This document shows positions 32,228 to 40,258 of a stretch of DNA of 47,662 bases, piece after piece. Location of the stretch: contig CAYVUV010000215.1 in assembly GCA_964455095.1 (NCBI GenBank), positions 1-47,662 of the forward strand. Direction: 5' to 3'. The notes beneath the pieces were generated by a model, which saw only the letters and a list, made by a program, of their open reading frames with translations, was not told the DNA's origin and did no database searches. Source of the stretch: CAYVUV01 sp964455095 (lineage in GTDB: Bacteria; Desulfobacterota; Binatia; HRBIN30; CADEER01). The stretch's first letter is position 1, and each line of letters starts with the position of its first letter. Made by a program: the position numbers and the translations under genes.

Positions 32228-32806
32228 TCAGCGGCCGACCGCCGCTGCGATCACCAGCCGGTCGAGAATCTCCGCCACCTGCTCGATCGGGAGGGGGTGC
32301 TTGGCTGCGAGCCACCAGGCGAACACTTCGAGCGTTCCGAGCGAAGCCACGGTGACGGCAAGGTCGGCGGGAAGCCACGCCGGCGGAGACGGCTGCGCGG
32401 GGACCATGGCGCGCGCCTGGCGAAGGAACTCGTCGCGCACCGTCGCCGCGGCGCCGCCGTTGAGCAGCGCGCGCCACAGGCGGCGCCGGCTGTGAACATA
32501 GCGGCACAAGACGAGGCATGCCCCACGACTGTCGTCGGCCGCGGCGACGGGCATCGCCTGGGCGAGCAACTCGCCGATCGCGTCGGCCGCGACATCGTGC
32601 AGCAAGGCGCGCTTGTCGGCGTAGTGACGGAAGAAGGTGGCATAGCCGACGCCGGCGCGCGCGGTAATCGCGCGGATCGTCAGGTCCTCGAACCGCCTTC
32701 GGTCCAGCAGTGCCAGCAGCGCCGCACGCAGCGACGCACGGCTGCGGTCGACGCGCGCGTCGCCGCGGATTGACAGCTCGGCCGGCGCTCCTTTATGAGT
32801 CACCAT
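32228..32806 (-). CDS. TetR/AcrR-family transcriptional regulator
   Basis: 192 residues with the HTH at about residues 22-68 (TIRAITARAGVGYATFFRHY then ADKRALLHDV). It is divergent from the third AveC-like gene, and the intergenic region contains a 9-bp inverted repeat including its own start codon. It is followed on the same strand, after 335 bases, by Rieske operon 1. It could regulate either neighbour. Confidence 0.87.
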   Translation of the reverse strand: MVTHKGAPAELSIRGDARVDRSRASLRAALLALLDRRRFEDLTIRAITARAGVGYATFFRHYADKRALLHDVAADAIGELLAQAMPVAAADDSRGACLVLCRYVHSRRRLWRALLNGGAAATVRDEFLRQARAMVPAQPSPPAWLPADLAVTVASLGTLEVFAWWLAAKHPLPIEQVAEILDRLVIAAAVGR

Positions 32807-32841
32807 GGATCATATCCTATCGCAGCTGAACGCATGGTGAC
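32799..32841. promoter_or_regulatory. 9-bp inverted repeat around the TetR start
   Basis: GTCACCATG (32799-32807) and CATGGTGAC (32833-32841) are perfect reverse complements separated by 25 bases. The left arm contains the TetR start codon. The AT-rich spacer GATCATATCCTATC may hold promoter elements. It could be an operator pair or an mRNA hairpin hiding the start. Confidence 0.35.
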
Positions 32842-32884
32842 GAACCACCCGCTGACGATCAACACCGTTACGGAGGGACTGACG

Positions 32885-34048
32885 ATGGCTTTGGGATTGA
32901 GGAAGACCGCCGACATCCATGACATCCAGACCGGTGCCTTGTACGCCCAGCCCCAGCCCTCGTTCAAGCCGGTCGAGGCGTGGGCCCTCCTGGGAGGCGC
33001 GATCCTCGCCCTGCAGCTCTACGTCTGGGCCAAGTGGGTCACCGGTCCGTACTTCGTGCGGGTACCTGCCGGGCCGAGCGATCCGCCGACGCTCATGAAG
33101 ATCGTCCTCGTCACCTGGACGAGCGTCATCTGCATCGGCCTCCCCATCGGCATCTATTACTTCATCATCAAGCCTTGGCGACGGGAACGGCGGATCACGA
33201 CCGACGGCATGCTGCTGGTGGCGTTCGGCCTGCTGTTCTTCCAGGACCCGTTGCTGAACTATTTCAACACCTGGAGCACGTATAACACTTGGCTCTGGAA
33301 CCGAGGTTCGTGGGTGCAAGACATTCCGGGATGGGTCTCGTGGGGCAAGCCGGGTCAGATGATGGCGGAGCCGCTCCTCATGAACGGGCCGGGCTACTCG
33401 TACGGCGTCCTCTTGTGCACGATGCTCGGCTGTTGGGTGATGCGGCGCGCCAAGGCGCGCTGGCCGAGCATCGGCACCCTCGGGTTGCTGGCCGTTGTGT
33501 TCGTGTTCACCATCTTCTTCGACGTGGTGATGGAAGGGTTCTTCCTGATGCCGATGGGCCTCTTCACCTACCCCGGTGCCATCCGCTCTCTCTGCCTCTT
33601 CCCGGGCACGTACTACCAGTACCCGATCTACGAGGCATTCCTCTGGGGTGCCGTCCAGGCTGGGTTCTGCTCTATCCGATTCTTCACGGACGATCGCGGC
33701 CGGACCTTCGTCGAACGCGGCCTGGAACGGGTCCAGGGTGGATTCGTGAAGCAGCAGTCGACGCGCTTCTTGGCCATCTTTGCGGCGTGCAGCCTGTTCT
33801 TCTTCGTGTTCTACAACCTTCCCGCCCAGTGGCTCGCCATGCACGCCGATGCTTGGCCGGAGGACATACAGAAGCGTTCGTATTTCACCATGGGCATCTG
33901 CGGTGAAGGTACGGGGCGACTCTGCCCTCATCCCGCGCTTCCCATCGATCGGGGTACGACCTCCGCCTTCATCAACGCGGATGGCGAGGTGGTCCTACCC
34001 GAAGGAACGGAGCTCCCGAAGATCGTTCCGTTCGACCGAGCGAATTGA
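32885..34048 (+). CDS. AveC-like integral membrane protein 3 (module 2)
   Basis: 387 residues with about seven membrane helices. The first covers ALLGGAILALQLYVW. The third ends in the landmark FFQDPLLNYF. The fifth carries FDVVMEGFF, followed by LFPGTYYQYPIYEAF. A soluble C-terminal tail of about 70 residues ends in KIVPFDRAN. ATG 32885 has GGAGG upstream and is preferred to earlier in-frame ATGs. It lies 1 base before the AAA gene. The shared motif (F/W)PGTxxQ(Y/F)P is seen in all three family members here. Confidence 0.8.
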   Translation: MALGLRKTADIHDIQTGALYAQPQPSFKPVEAWALLGGAILALQLYVWAKWVTGPYFVRVPAGPSDPPTLMKIVLVTWTSVICIGLPIGIYYFIIKPWRRERRITTDGMLLVAFGLLFFQDPLLNYFNTWSTYNTWLWNRGSWVQDIPGWVSWGKPGQMMAEPLLMNGPGYSYGVLLCTMLGCWVMRRAKARWPSIGTLGLLAVVFVFTIFFDVVMEGFFLMPMGLFTYPGAIRSLCLFPGTYYQYPIYEAFLWGAVQAGFCSIRFFTDDRGRTFVERGLERVQGGFVKQQSTRFLAIFAACSLFFFVFYNLPAQWLAMHADAWPEDIQKRSYFTMGICGEGTGRLCPHPALPIDRGTTSAFINADGEVVLPEGTELPKIVPFDRAN

Positions 34049-34049
34049 C

Positions 34050-34868
34050 ATGTCGATCGGCGGACACGCGATGGTTCGTTCTGCGGCGGAAGCGCCGTTC
34101 TACCGGGCGGTGGCTGATGAGCTGGAGGTGTTTCGCGCCGCGGCGCGTCGCGGTCTGCCGGTGTTGTTGAAGGGTCCGACGGGTTGCGGGAAGACGCGCT
34201 TCGTGGAGGCAATGGCTTACGAGCTGGGCCGCAAGCTGATCACCGTGGCCGGTCATGAGGACCTGACCTCGGCGGATCTGGTCGGGCGTTTCTTGCTCAA
34301 GGGTGGAGAGACGATCTGGGTGGACGGGCCGTTGACCCGGGCGGTGCGCGAAGGCGCCATCTGCTATCTGGACGAGGTGGTGGAGGCCCGCCAGGACACG
34401 ACCGTCGTCATCCACCCGCTCGCCGACCATCGGCGTGAGCTTCCCGTGGATCGGCTCGGCACTGTGGTGCAAGCGGCGCCGGGTTTCCAGCTGGTGATCT
34501 CCTACAATCCCGGCTACCAGAGCGTGCTCAAAAACCTCAAGGAGTCGACCCGTCAGCGTTTCGTGGCCATCGAGCTCGACTTTCAACCGGCCGAGATCGA
34601 GACCGACGTGGTCGCCCACGAGGCGGGCGTCGATTTCGACACCGCCCGAGCTCTGGTCAAAGTCGGCAACGCCATACGAAAACTGAACGGTGCAGCGCTA
34701 CGAGAAGTGGCCTCCACCCGAACGCTGATCTTGGCCGGCGGACTCGTCGCTGAAGGGCTCAGCCTGCGCAGCGCGGTTCAGTCGGCTATCGTCCAGATCC
34801 TTTCCGACGACCCCGACGTAGTTCGCGCGCTCGGCGAGCTCGTCGACGCCATTGTCCCACGGACGTGA
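34050..34868 (+). CDS. MoxR-type AAA+ ATPase, CbbQ/NorQ-like (module 2)
   Basis: A 272-residue AAA+ ATPase. Walker A is GPTGCGKT at 42-49, Walker B is CYLDEV at about 105-110, and the sensor-1 Asn is in SYNPGYQ. It is very similar to the ATPase at 3978 (for example VDGPLTRAVREGAICYLDEV is shared) but differs in its N-terminal 30 residues and C-terminal tail. It lies between the AveC-like gene (1-base gap) and the VWA gene (4-base overlap). It is presumably the motor of a remodelling complex with the VWA protein. Confidence 0.9.
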   Translation: MSIGGHAMVRSAAEAPFYRAVADELEVFRAAARRGLPVLLKGPTGCGKTRFVEAMAYELGRKLITVAGHEDLTSADLVGRFLLKGGETIWVDGPLTRAVREGAICYLDEVVEARQDTTVVIHPLADHRRELPVDRLGTVVQAAPGFQLVISYNPGYQSVLKNLKESTRQRFVAIELDFQPAEIETDVVAHEAGVDFDTARALVKVGNAIRKLNGAALREVASTRTLILAGGLVAEGLSLRSAVQSAIVQILSDDPDVVRALGELVDAIVPRT

Positions 34869-36589
34869 CCGCATCCGACGCGGAAAGCCCTGACCGCTTC
34901 CGGTTCCTCGCCACTTTCCTGGCCCATCGGCCCCTGGGCGTCACCGAGGCACGGGCGGGCGAAGCGGCCCATACGGATGGGCGGTTCGTGTTCGTCTCGG
35001 CGGGCCACTCCGTTTCGGGACAACGCCGGGAGGTGCTCGTCCAGGCCGCTCTCCTCGGCGCCGGGAGTCTCGATGAAGAGTTGGTCAGGGCGTTGCGAAG
35101 GCATCCGAAGGTCGCCCGCCGCTACCTGGCGCTCGAAGGTCGCCGAGTGATCGCCGAGCTCGCCGCGCGGATTCCGTTGGCGGCCGCCCTCTATCCCATA
35201 GGCGAGCCGATCACCATGACGGCCGGCGAGTCGCTCGAAGTGGCCAGGGGCCGGAACACGGTGGCCGACCCACCGGAGTGGTTCGGCGTCATCCGACCAT
35301 CCCGGCTGCTGGGTGCCGCTGCTGCGTCGAGCGCCCGGCCCAGCGACAACGATCTCCGCTTGGAGTTCGGGCCGACGGAAGTGCCCGAGGCCGATGACGA
35401 CAGCGACGGGGAGCAGGGCGAGGAAAGCAAGATCCGCAAGTTGTTCGACAACCCGCTTTTCAAGTCGAACACGCTTTCGGACTTCCTCTCCAGGCTGTTC
35501 GGCGCGTCCCGTTCCGCCGGTGACGGCGCTGCCGGCGGTGACATGGAGGTCCGGTCGATCCGGCGGGTGGAACACGTGGGGCCGAACGCTCGGCCTCTCC
35601 CCATCCCGCTCCGTTTCACAACTAACGGCATTCCCGGCTCTGCCGTTGGCGTGGGCGGCGCTCTCTACCCGGAGTGGGACGTACACAACAACCGCTACCG
35701 ACCGGAGTGGTGCCGGGTCATCGACTTTCCGCTGATCTCTCCCCCTGACATTGCGGCCGCCGGTGTTCAGCACGACGAGGTCCTCCGCCGACGCCTGACC
35801 CGTCTCGGCCTCGGCCCCAAGGTCTTCCGCCGGCGGTCCGATGGCGACGACGTCGACATCGAGGCCCTCATCGATCTGTTCGTCGACCTGCGCTCCGGCT
35901 ATTCCCCTCCCGAAAACATCTACCTCGAACGCCGCAAGCTCGCCCGCAACCTCGGCGTCCTCATCCTCCTCGACGTCTCCGGTTCCGCCACCGATGCCGA
36001 TCCGGAAGGCTTCTCCGTCCACGAGCACCAGCGACGCGCCGCCGCCACGTTGGCCGCCACCCTCGAGGATCTCGGCGATCGCGTTGCCGTCTACGGCTTT
36101 CGCTCGCACGGCCGCTCCGCTGTCCACCTCCCTGCCATCAAACCCTTCGGGCAACGTTTCGGCGCCGGCGGACGTGCGCGGCTCAACCAACTCCAACCAG
36201 CCGGCTACACGCGCCTCGGCGCCGGCATTCGCGGTGCCGGCGAAATTCTCAAGAACGAAGCCGGCACCCCCAACCGCCTGCTGCTCGTCCTTTCGGACGG
36301 CTTCCCCTACGACGACGGTTACGAAGCCCGCTACGCCGAAGCCGACGCCAACAAGGCCCTCGAAGAGCTCCGCTCCGACGGCGTCGCCTGCCTCTGTCTT
36401 TCCATCGGCGCTTCGACCTCCACTGACGCCCTCCACCGCGTCTTCGGCTCCGCCAGTCACGCCAACGCCCCGAAGCTCGCCGACCTCAGCCTCCGCATGG
36501 ACGAACTGTTCCTCGCCGCCCTCAAAGAGCTCGCCGCACCAGTTCCGCGCGGTGCCCGTCGAACTCCACCAGCGGCCTCTTTCGAATGA
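34865..36589 (+). CDS. VWA-domain protein, CbbO/NorD-like (module 2)
   Basis: A 574-residue paralogue of the protein at 2296. The C-terminal VWA domain has the MIDAS motif DVSGS (Asp370, Ser372, Ser374), LLLVLSDGFPYDDGYEA and a conserved CLCLSIGAST block shared with copy 1. The region around YPEWDVHNNRYRPEWC is also shared with copy 1 (YPEWDVHRRSYRQDWC), so the N-terminal half is homologous too. GTG overlaps the AAA stop. The last 700 bases are unusually rich in C-ending codons compared with neighbours, which creates long spurious frames. Confidence 0.87.
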   Translation: MTASDAESPDRFRFLATFLAHRPLGVTEARAGEAAHTDGRFVFVSAGHSVSGQRREVLVQAALLGAGSLDEELVRALRRHPKVARRYLALEGRRVIAELAARIPLAAALYPIGEPITMTAGESLEVARGRNTVADPPEWFGVIRPSRLLGAAAASSARPSDNDLRLEFGPTEVPEADDDSDGEQGEESKIRKLFDNPLFKSNTLSDFLSRLFGASRSAGDGAAGGDMEVRSIRRVEHVGPNARPLPIPLRFTTNGIPGSAVGVGGALYPEWDVHNNRYRPEWCRVIDFPLISPPDIAAAGVQHDEVLRRRLTRLGLGPKVFRRRSDGDDVDIEALIDLFVDLRSGYSPPENIYLERRKLARNLGVLILLDVSGSATDADPEGFSVHEHQRRAAATLAATLEDLGDRVAVYGFRSHGRSAVHLPAIKPFGQRFGAGGRARLNQLQPAGYTRLGAGIRGAGEILKNEAGTPNRLLLVLSDGFPYDDGYEARYAEADANKALEELRSDGVACLCLSIGASTSTDALHRVFGSASHANAPKLADLSLRMDELFLAALKELAAPVPRGARRTPPAASFE

Positions 36590-36656
36590 GCTGCGCGACG
36601 GACGTGTTCATGTCCCACTGCGTTCGATCAGCGATCGGAATGGTGGGGGCACAAGT

Positions 36657-37640
36657 ATGAAGGTGTTGTTGACCGGTGCGCTGGGCAACGTCGGCTTGTC
36701 GACGTTGGCGGCGCTGCTCGGAGAAGGCCACGACGTCGTCGCCTTCGACCTCGACTCTCCGAAGGCGCGCAAGCTCGCGTCCCGACTCGACGGCCGCGTC
36801 CATGTCGTCTGGGGCGACATCACCGACCCGGTATCGATCCGCGCCGCGCTGGATGGCGTCGGTGCGGTGGTGCATCTGGCGGGCATCATCCCTCCCCGCG
36901 TGGATCAGGCGCCCGATCTCGCCCGGCGCATCAACGTCGACGGGACCCGAACCCTGATCGAGCAGATGGAGTCCTCGGGGACGGCCAGGCGGCTGGTCTT
37001 CGCGTCGTCGCAAGGCGTCTTCGGCGACGTCCAGAATCGCGAGCCGCCGCTCCGCGTGGAGACCTCGGTCTCGCCGACCGACGAGTACGGCCGACAGAAG
37101 GTGGCGTGCGAGCAGGCCATCCAGCAATCCCGGCTCCAGTGGAGCATCCTGCGGCTGGCGGCGGTGACGCCCATCCACTTGATCGGCCACGCGCAGGAAG
37201 CCCGCATCATGTTCGAGTTCAGCCCCGAAGCGCGATTCGAATTCCTCCATCCCGCCGACGCGGGGACGGCCTTCGCTCGCGCCGTGGCCTGTGAGCAGGC
37301 GATCGGGAAGGTCCTGCACATCGCCGGTGGCGAGAAGTGCCGGATGACGTACTACGAGTTCTGCAGCGGTTTGCTGAGTGCGATCGGGATCGGTCCCGTT
37401 CCCACGGAGGCCTTCGTGCGGACCGAGGTTCCGCGCTTCTTCGGTGACTGGCTGGACACCGAGGAGAGCCAGCGGCTTCTCCAGTACCAGACGCGCGGTC
37501 TGAGCGAGCAAACGGCTGACATGAGAAAGGACTTCGGCGCGCTGGTGCCGCTGATCCGCCTGCTGCGACCGGTCGTGACCTGGTTTTGCGTCAGCCGTTC
37601 TCCCTACCTGAGGGTGAACCGGCGCGTGGGTTCGCTGTGA
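36657..37640 (+). CDS. NAD-dependent epimerase/dehydratase (extended SDR)
   Basis: A 327-residue extended SDR. The N-terminal motif TGALGNVG is at about 6-13, VVAFDLD indicates NAD binding, HLAGIIPP follows, and the catalytic region is SSQGVFG with YGRQK (Tyr-x-x-x-Lys). The C-terminal third lacks recognisable sugar-nucleotide residues, and its tail (LIRLLRPVVTWFCVSR) is hydrophobic, as in 3-beta-HSD-like relatives. It lies 67 bases after the VWA gene on the same strand. A hydroxysteroid- or terpenol-type substrate fits the context but is not shown. Confidence 0.85.
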   Translation: MKVLLTGALGNVGLSTLAALLGEGHDVVAFDLDSPKARKLASRLDGRVHVVWGDITDPVSIRAALDGVGAVVHLAGIIPPRVDQAPDLARRINVDGTRTLIEQMESSGTARRLVFASSQGVFGDVQNREPPLRVETSVSPTDEYGRQKVACEQAIQQSRLQWSILRLAAVTPIHLIGHAQEARIMFEFSPEARFEFLHPADAGTAFARAVACEQAIGKVLHIAGGEKCRMTYYEFCSGLLSAIGIGPVPTEAFVRTEVPRFFGDWLDTEESQRLLQYQTRGLSEQTADMRKDFGALVPLIRLLRPVVTWFCVSRSPYLRVNRRVGSL

Positions 37641-37647
37641 GGAAGCT

Positions 37648-37668
37648 AGCCCCTTCGTGGGGGAGGCT
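37648..37668 (+). terminator. Hairpin after the epimerase gene
   Basis: AGCCCC-TTCGT-GGGGG-AGGCT can form a short GC stem 8 bases after the stop. No clear T-tract follows. It would separate the AveC-module transcript from Rieske operon 2. Confidence 0.35.
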
Positions 37669-37699
37669 GCGGGCTCCTTGCAGAGAAGTTCTTGATAAT

Positions 37700-37717
37700 C
37701 GAGAATGTGATTTCCGG
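37700..37717 (+). promoter_or_regulatory. TGAGAATG-type operator-like site 5
   Basis: CGAGAATGTGATTTCCGG. It is identical in 15 of 16 core bases to site 4 before Rieske operon 1. It lies 28 bases upstream of the GTG start of the second Rieske oxygenase, in an AT-rich patch (CTTGATAATC). Confidence 0.6.
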
Positions 37718-37744
37718 GCGAACTGAACTTGGGAGGACGCCAAA

Positions 37745-39019
37745 GTGGCTCGATTCCAGAAACCGGCGGAGGGCACGTGGACCGAGCATCATCCGCAGCT
37801 CGGCACGGCGCCCGTGTCGTTCGAGGACTCGATCTCGCCCGCGTTCTACGAGCTCGAGCGCGAGGCGATCTTCAAACGCGCCTGGCTCAACGTCGGGCGG
37901 CTGGAGCAGCTGCCGCGGAACGGCAGTTACTTCACCAAGCACTTGCCCGGTGTCGGAGCCTCGGTCATCGTGTCGCGCGACACGGACGGCCGGGTCCGGG
38001 CCTTCCACAACGTGTGCCGGCACCGCGGCAACAAGCTGCTGTGGCAGGGCACGCCTCACGGCGAGTCCTCCGGCAATGCGCGTCAGTTCGTGTGTAAATA
38101 CCACGGCTGGCGGTACGGCCTCGACGGCGTCTGCACCTACGTGCATCAGGAGAAGGAGTTCTTCGACCTGCGCAAGGAGGAGATCGGCCTGGCCCCGCTG
38201 CAGTGCGACACGTGGGCCGGATTCATCTTCGTGAATCTCGACCGCGAGCCGCGCCAGACGTTGCGGGGTTACCTGGGGCCGATGGTCGGATCGCTCGAAG
38301 GTTATCCCTTCCACAGGATGACCGAGCGCTACTCGTTCCGCGCCGAGAACGACAGCAACTGGAAAGTGTTCAGCGATGCCTTCCAGGAGTACTACCACGT
38401 GCCGCCGCTGCACACGCATCAACTCGGTCCCACTCCCGAGGCTGAGAACCCCGAGTATGAGTTCGAGGCGGCGCACTACCAGCTCGATGGGCCGCACCGC
38501 ATGGTGACCACGAGCGGCACCCACAAGCACAAGTGGCCGCGCGAGCAGCTCTACCCCGGCGAGGCGCTCACCCGCAGCGGGAGCACGGGGCCGTGGGACG
38601 CGCCGGATATCGGTGACACGCTCCCGGGCGTCAACCCGTCCGGGATCTCTCGCTGGGGCATCGACAACTTCCAGGTCTTCCCGAACCTCGAGATCCTGAT
38701 CTACGAGCGCGGCTGGTACGTCACCTACCGCTACTGGCCTACCTCGCACCACACACACGTGTTCGAGGGCGATCTGTACTTCGTACCGGCGAAGACCGCC
38801 CGCGAGCGCTTGGCGCACGAGTATGCCGCGCTCACGTTCAAGGAGTATGGCCTGCAGGACGTCGGGACGCTCGACGGCACGCAGATGGGGCTCGAGCAGC
38901 GAGCGTTCCGAGAGTACCCGCTCAACGACCAGGAAATACTAGTACGACACTTCCACAAGACCGTGGGGGATTGGGTCGACGCCTACGCACAAGGGCTGCC
39001 CAAGGAGCCGCTGCGATGA
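37745..39019 (+). CDS. Rieske non-heme iron oxygenase alpha subunit, copy 2
   Basis: A 424-residue paralogue of the oxygenase at 29828. The Rieske ligands are Cys91/His93 (CRHRGNKL) and Cys117/His120 (CKYHGW). The mononuclear iron site has Glu215, His218 and His223 in NWKVFSDAFQEYYHVPPLH. The N-terminal EGTWTEHHPQLGTA and SISPAFYELEREAIFKRAWL blocks are nearly the same as in copy 1, so the two descend from a recent common ancestor. The GTG start has GGGAGG upstream. The 111-residue partner gene overlaps its stop by 4 bases, followed by the oxocamphor-hydrolase-like gene. Confidence 0.93.
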   Translation: MARFQKPAEGTWTEHHPQLGTAPVSFEDSISPAFYELEREAIFKRAWLNVGRLEQLPRNGSYFTKHLPGVGASVIVSRDTDGRVRAFHNVCRHRGNKLLWQGTPHGESSGNARQFVCKYHGWRYGLDGVCTYVHQEKEFFDLRKEEIGLAPLQCDTWAGFIFVNLDREPRQTLRGYLGPMVGSLEGYPFHRMTERYSFRAENDSNWKVFSDAFQEYYHVPPLHTHQLGPTPEAENPEYEFEAAHYQLDGPHRMVTTSGTHKHKWPREQLYPGEALTRSGSTGPWDAPDIGDTLPGVNPSGISRWGIDNFQVFPNLEILIYERGWYVTYRYWPTSHHTHVFEGDLYFVPAKTARERLAHEYAALTFKEYGLQDVGTLDGTQMGLEQRAFREYPLNDQEILVRHFHKTVGDWVDAYAQGLPKEPLR

Positions 39020-39351
39020 ACCATGCGTCTCTTCCGCCGGGGTTTGAGGAGCTCGAGCGCTGGGCCGCGACGTGGTGTCTGGCGACGGAGCCCGAGCGAT
39101 GGGCGCAGCGGCTGCGAGGCTCGATGGAAGACCTGCGAGCGTTCTACGACGCCTTCTTCCCGCGTGCCGAGGAGGCGATCGCCTACTGCGATCGATTTCC
39201 GCTCGACGACATGCCCGCAGACGCCGAGCGCTTGCTGCAGCTCCTGCACTCGCTGCTGATGGTGTCTTACGCGGTGGAGGTCTGGAAGCAACCCGAGGTC
39301 ATCCACTCCGGATCCGCGCTGATCGATCGCATCCTGGAGCCTCGTCCGTGA
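39016..39351 (+). CDS. Conserved 111-residue partner of Rieske oxygenase, copy 2
   Basis: A 111-residue helical protein paralogous to that at 29487, with the same length and the same position directly behind a Rieske alpha gene. It starts within the oxygenase stop (ATGA). Shared features are WCLATEPERWAQRL, RAFYDAFFPRAEEAI, a DRFPLDDMP segment, RLLQLL and VEVWKQP. No cysteine or histidine cluster suitable for a metal centre is visible, so a structural or substrate-channelling role is more plausible than redox. It is followed by a crotonase gene after 28 bases. Confidence 0.8.
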   Translation: MNHASLPPGFEELERWAATWCLATEPERWAQRLRGSMEDLRAFYDAFFPRAEEAIAYCDRFPLDDMPADAERLLQLLHSLLMVSYAVEVWKQPEVIHSGSALIDRILEPRP

Positions 39352-39379
39352 CAACGCACGTTTGCGAGGAGGACCGACG

Positions 39380-40213
39380 ATGCCGCGCCTGACCAAGTTC
39401 GAGGAGTACCGCGATCGGTATCCGGATTTCGCCCTGGAGAAGACGGAGAATGGCATCCTGCTCATGCGGATGCACCGCGACGGCGGCCCGGCGGTCTGGG
39501 ACGAGCGCACCCATCACGATACCGCCAACCTCTTCAACGACGTCGCGGGCGATCGCGATATCCGCGTCGCGATCTACACCGGCACGGGCGACACGTTCAA
39601 CGCCAACTGGGGGCGGGAGAGCGACCGGCCGTCGTTCAAGGCTCCGGCCGAGTGGGCAGAGGAAATGGGATGGTACGGGAGGCTCCGGCACCTCAACATG
39701 CTGGAGATCGACGCCATCATGATTGCCGCGGTGAATGGCCCCTCCAACATCCATTCCGAGCTGGCACTGATGTGTGACGTCGTGCTCGCGTCCGAAGACG
39801 CCTACTTCCAGGACCTGGCCCATTTCCCACGCAACCTCTCTCCCGGCGATGGCATTCAGAACATCTGGCCGCTGGTGATGGGCCGCAATCGCTGGCGCTA
39901 CGCGCAGCTGATGGGCCAGAAGATCACCGCTCAAATGGCCCATGAATGGGGCGCGGTGAACGAAGTGCTACCGAAGGCCGCGCTGATGGATCGCGCCTGG
40001 GAAATCGCCAGGTCTCTCCTGCGATTCTCGCCGATCGTCTTGCGTCATACGCGCCGCACCTTCGTCCAGGAGTTCAAGCGCGCCGCGGTCAACGATCTGG
40101 GCTACGGGCAGACGATGGAGCTCCTGGGCATGACCCAGTTCACCCCATCCGGCGGGAACATGAATCCCCTCGACCGCGCCTGGAACGATCGCGATCTCTG
40201 GAAAAAGAGATGA
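39380..40213 (+). CDS. 6-oxocamphor-hydrolase-like crotonase, copy 2
   Basis: A 277-residue paralogue of the protein at 17148. It has the same block order (EYRDRYPDFALE, YTGTG, NGPSNIHSE, AHFPRNLSPGDG, EWGAVNEVLPK). His125, His148 and Asp157 correspond to the His122/His145/Asp154 triad of 6-oxocamphor hydrolase. The ATG has GAGGAGGA upstream, and an upstream TTG is not used. As the third gene of Rieske operon 2, it could hydrolyse a cyclic beta-diketone made after ring hydroxylation and oxidation. Ordinary enoyl-CoA hydratase activity cannot be excluded. Confidence 0.75.
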   Translation: MPRLTKFEEYRDRYPDFALEKTENGILLMRMHRDGGPAVWDERTHHDTANLFNDVAGDRDIRVAIYTGTGDTFNANWGRESDRPSFKAPAEWAEEMGWYGRLRHLNMLEIDAIMIAAVNGPSNIHSELALMCDVVLASEDAYFQDLAHFPRNLSPGDGIQNIWPLVMGRNRWRYAQLMGQKITAQMAHEWGAVNEVLPKAALMDRAWEIARSLLRFSPIVLRHTRRTFVQEFKRAAVNDLGYGQTMELLGMTQFTPSGGNMNPLDRAWNDRDLWKKR

Positions 40214-40258
40214 GCTGCGCCCATCTCAGAGACGGCTGCTGAGGAACACTGGGAGCGG

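Noticed and set aside
35841..37640. 600-codon frame joining the VWA region to the epimerase
   Set aside because: The first 270 codons are the shifted frame of the C-rich end of the VWA gene (Ser/Pro/Thr-rich). The epimerase starts at ATG 36657 with a proper Rossmann motif.
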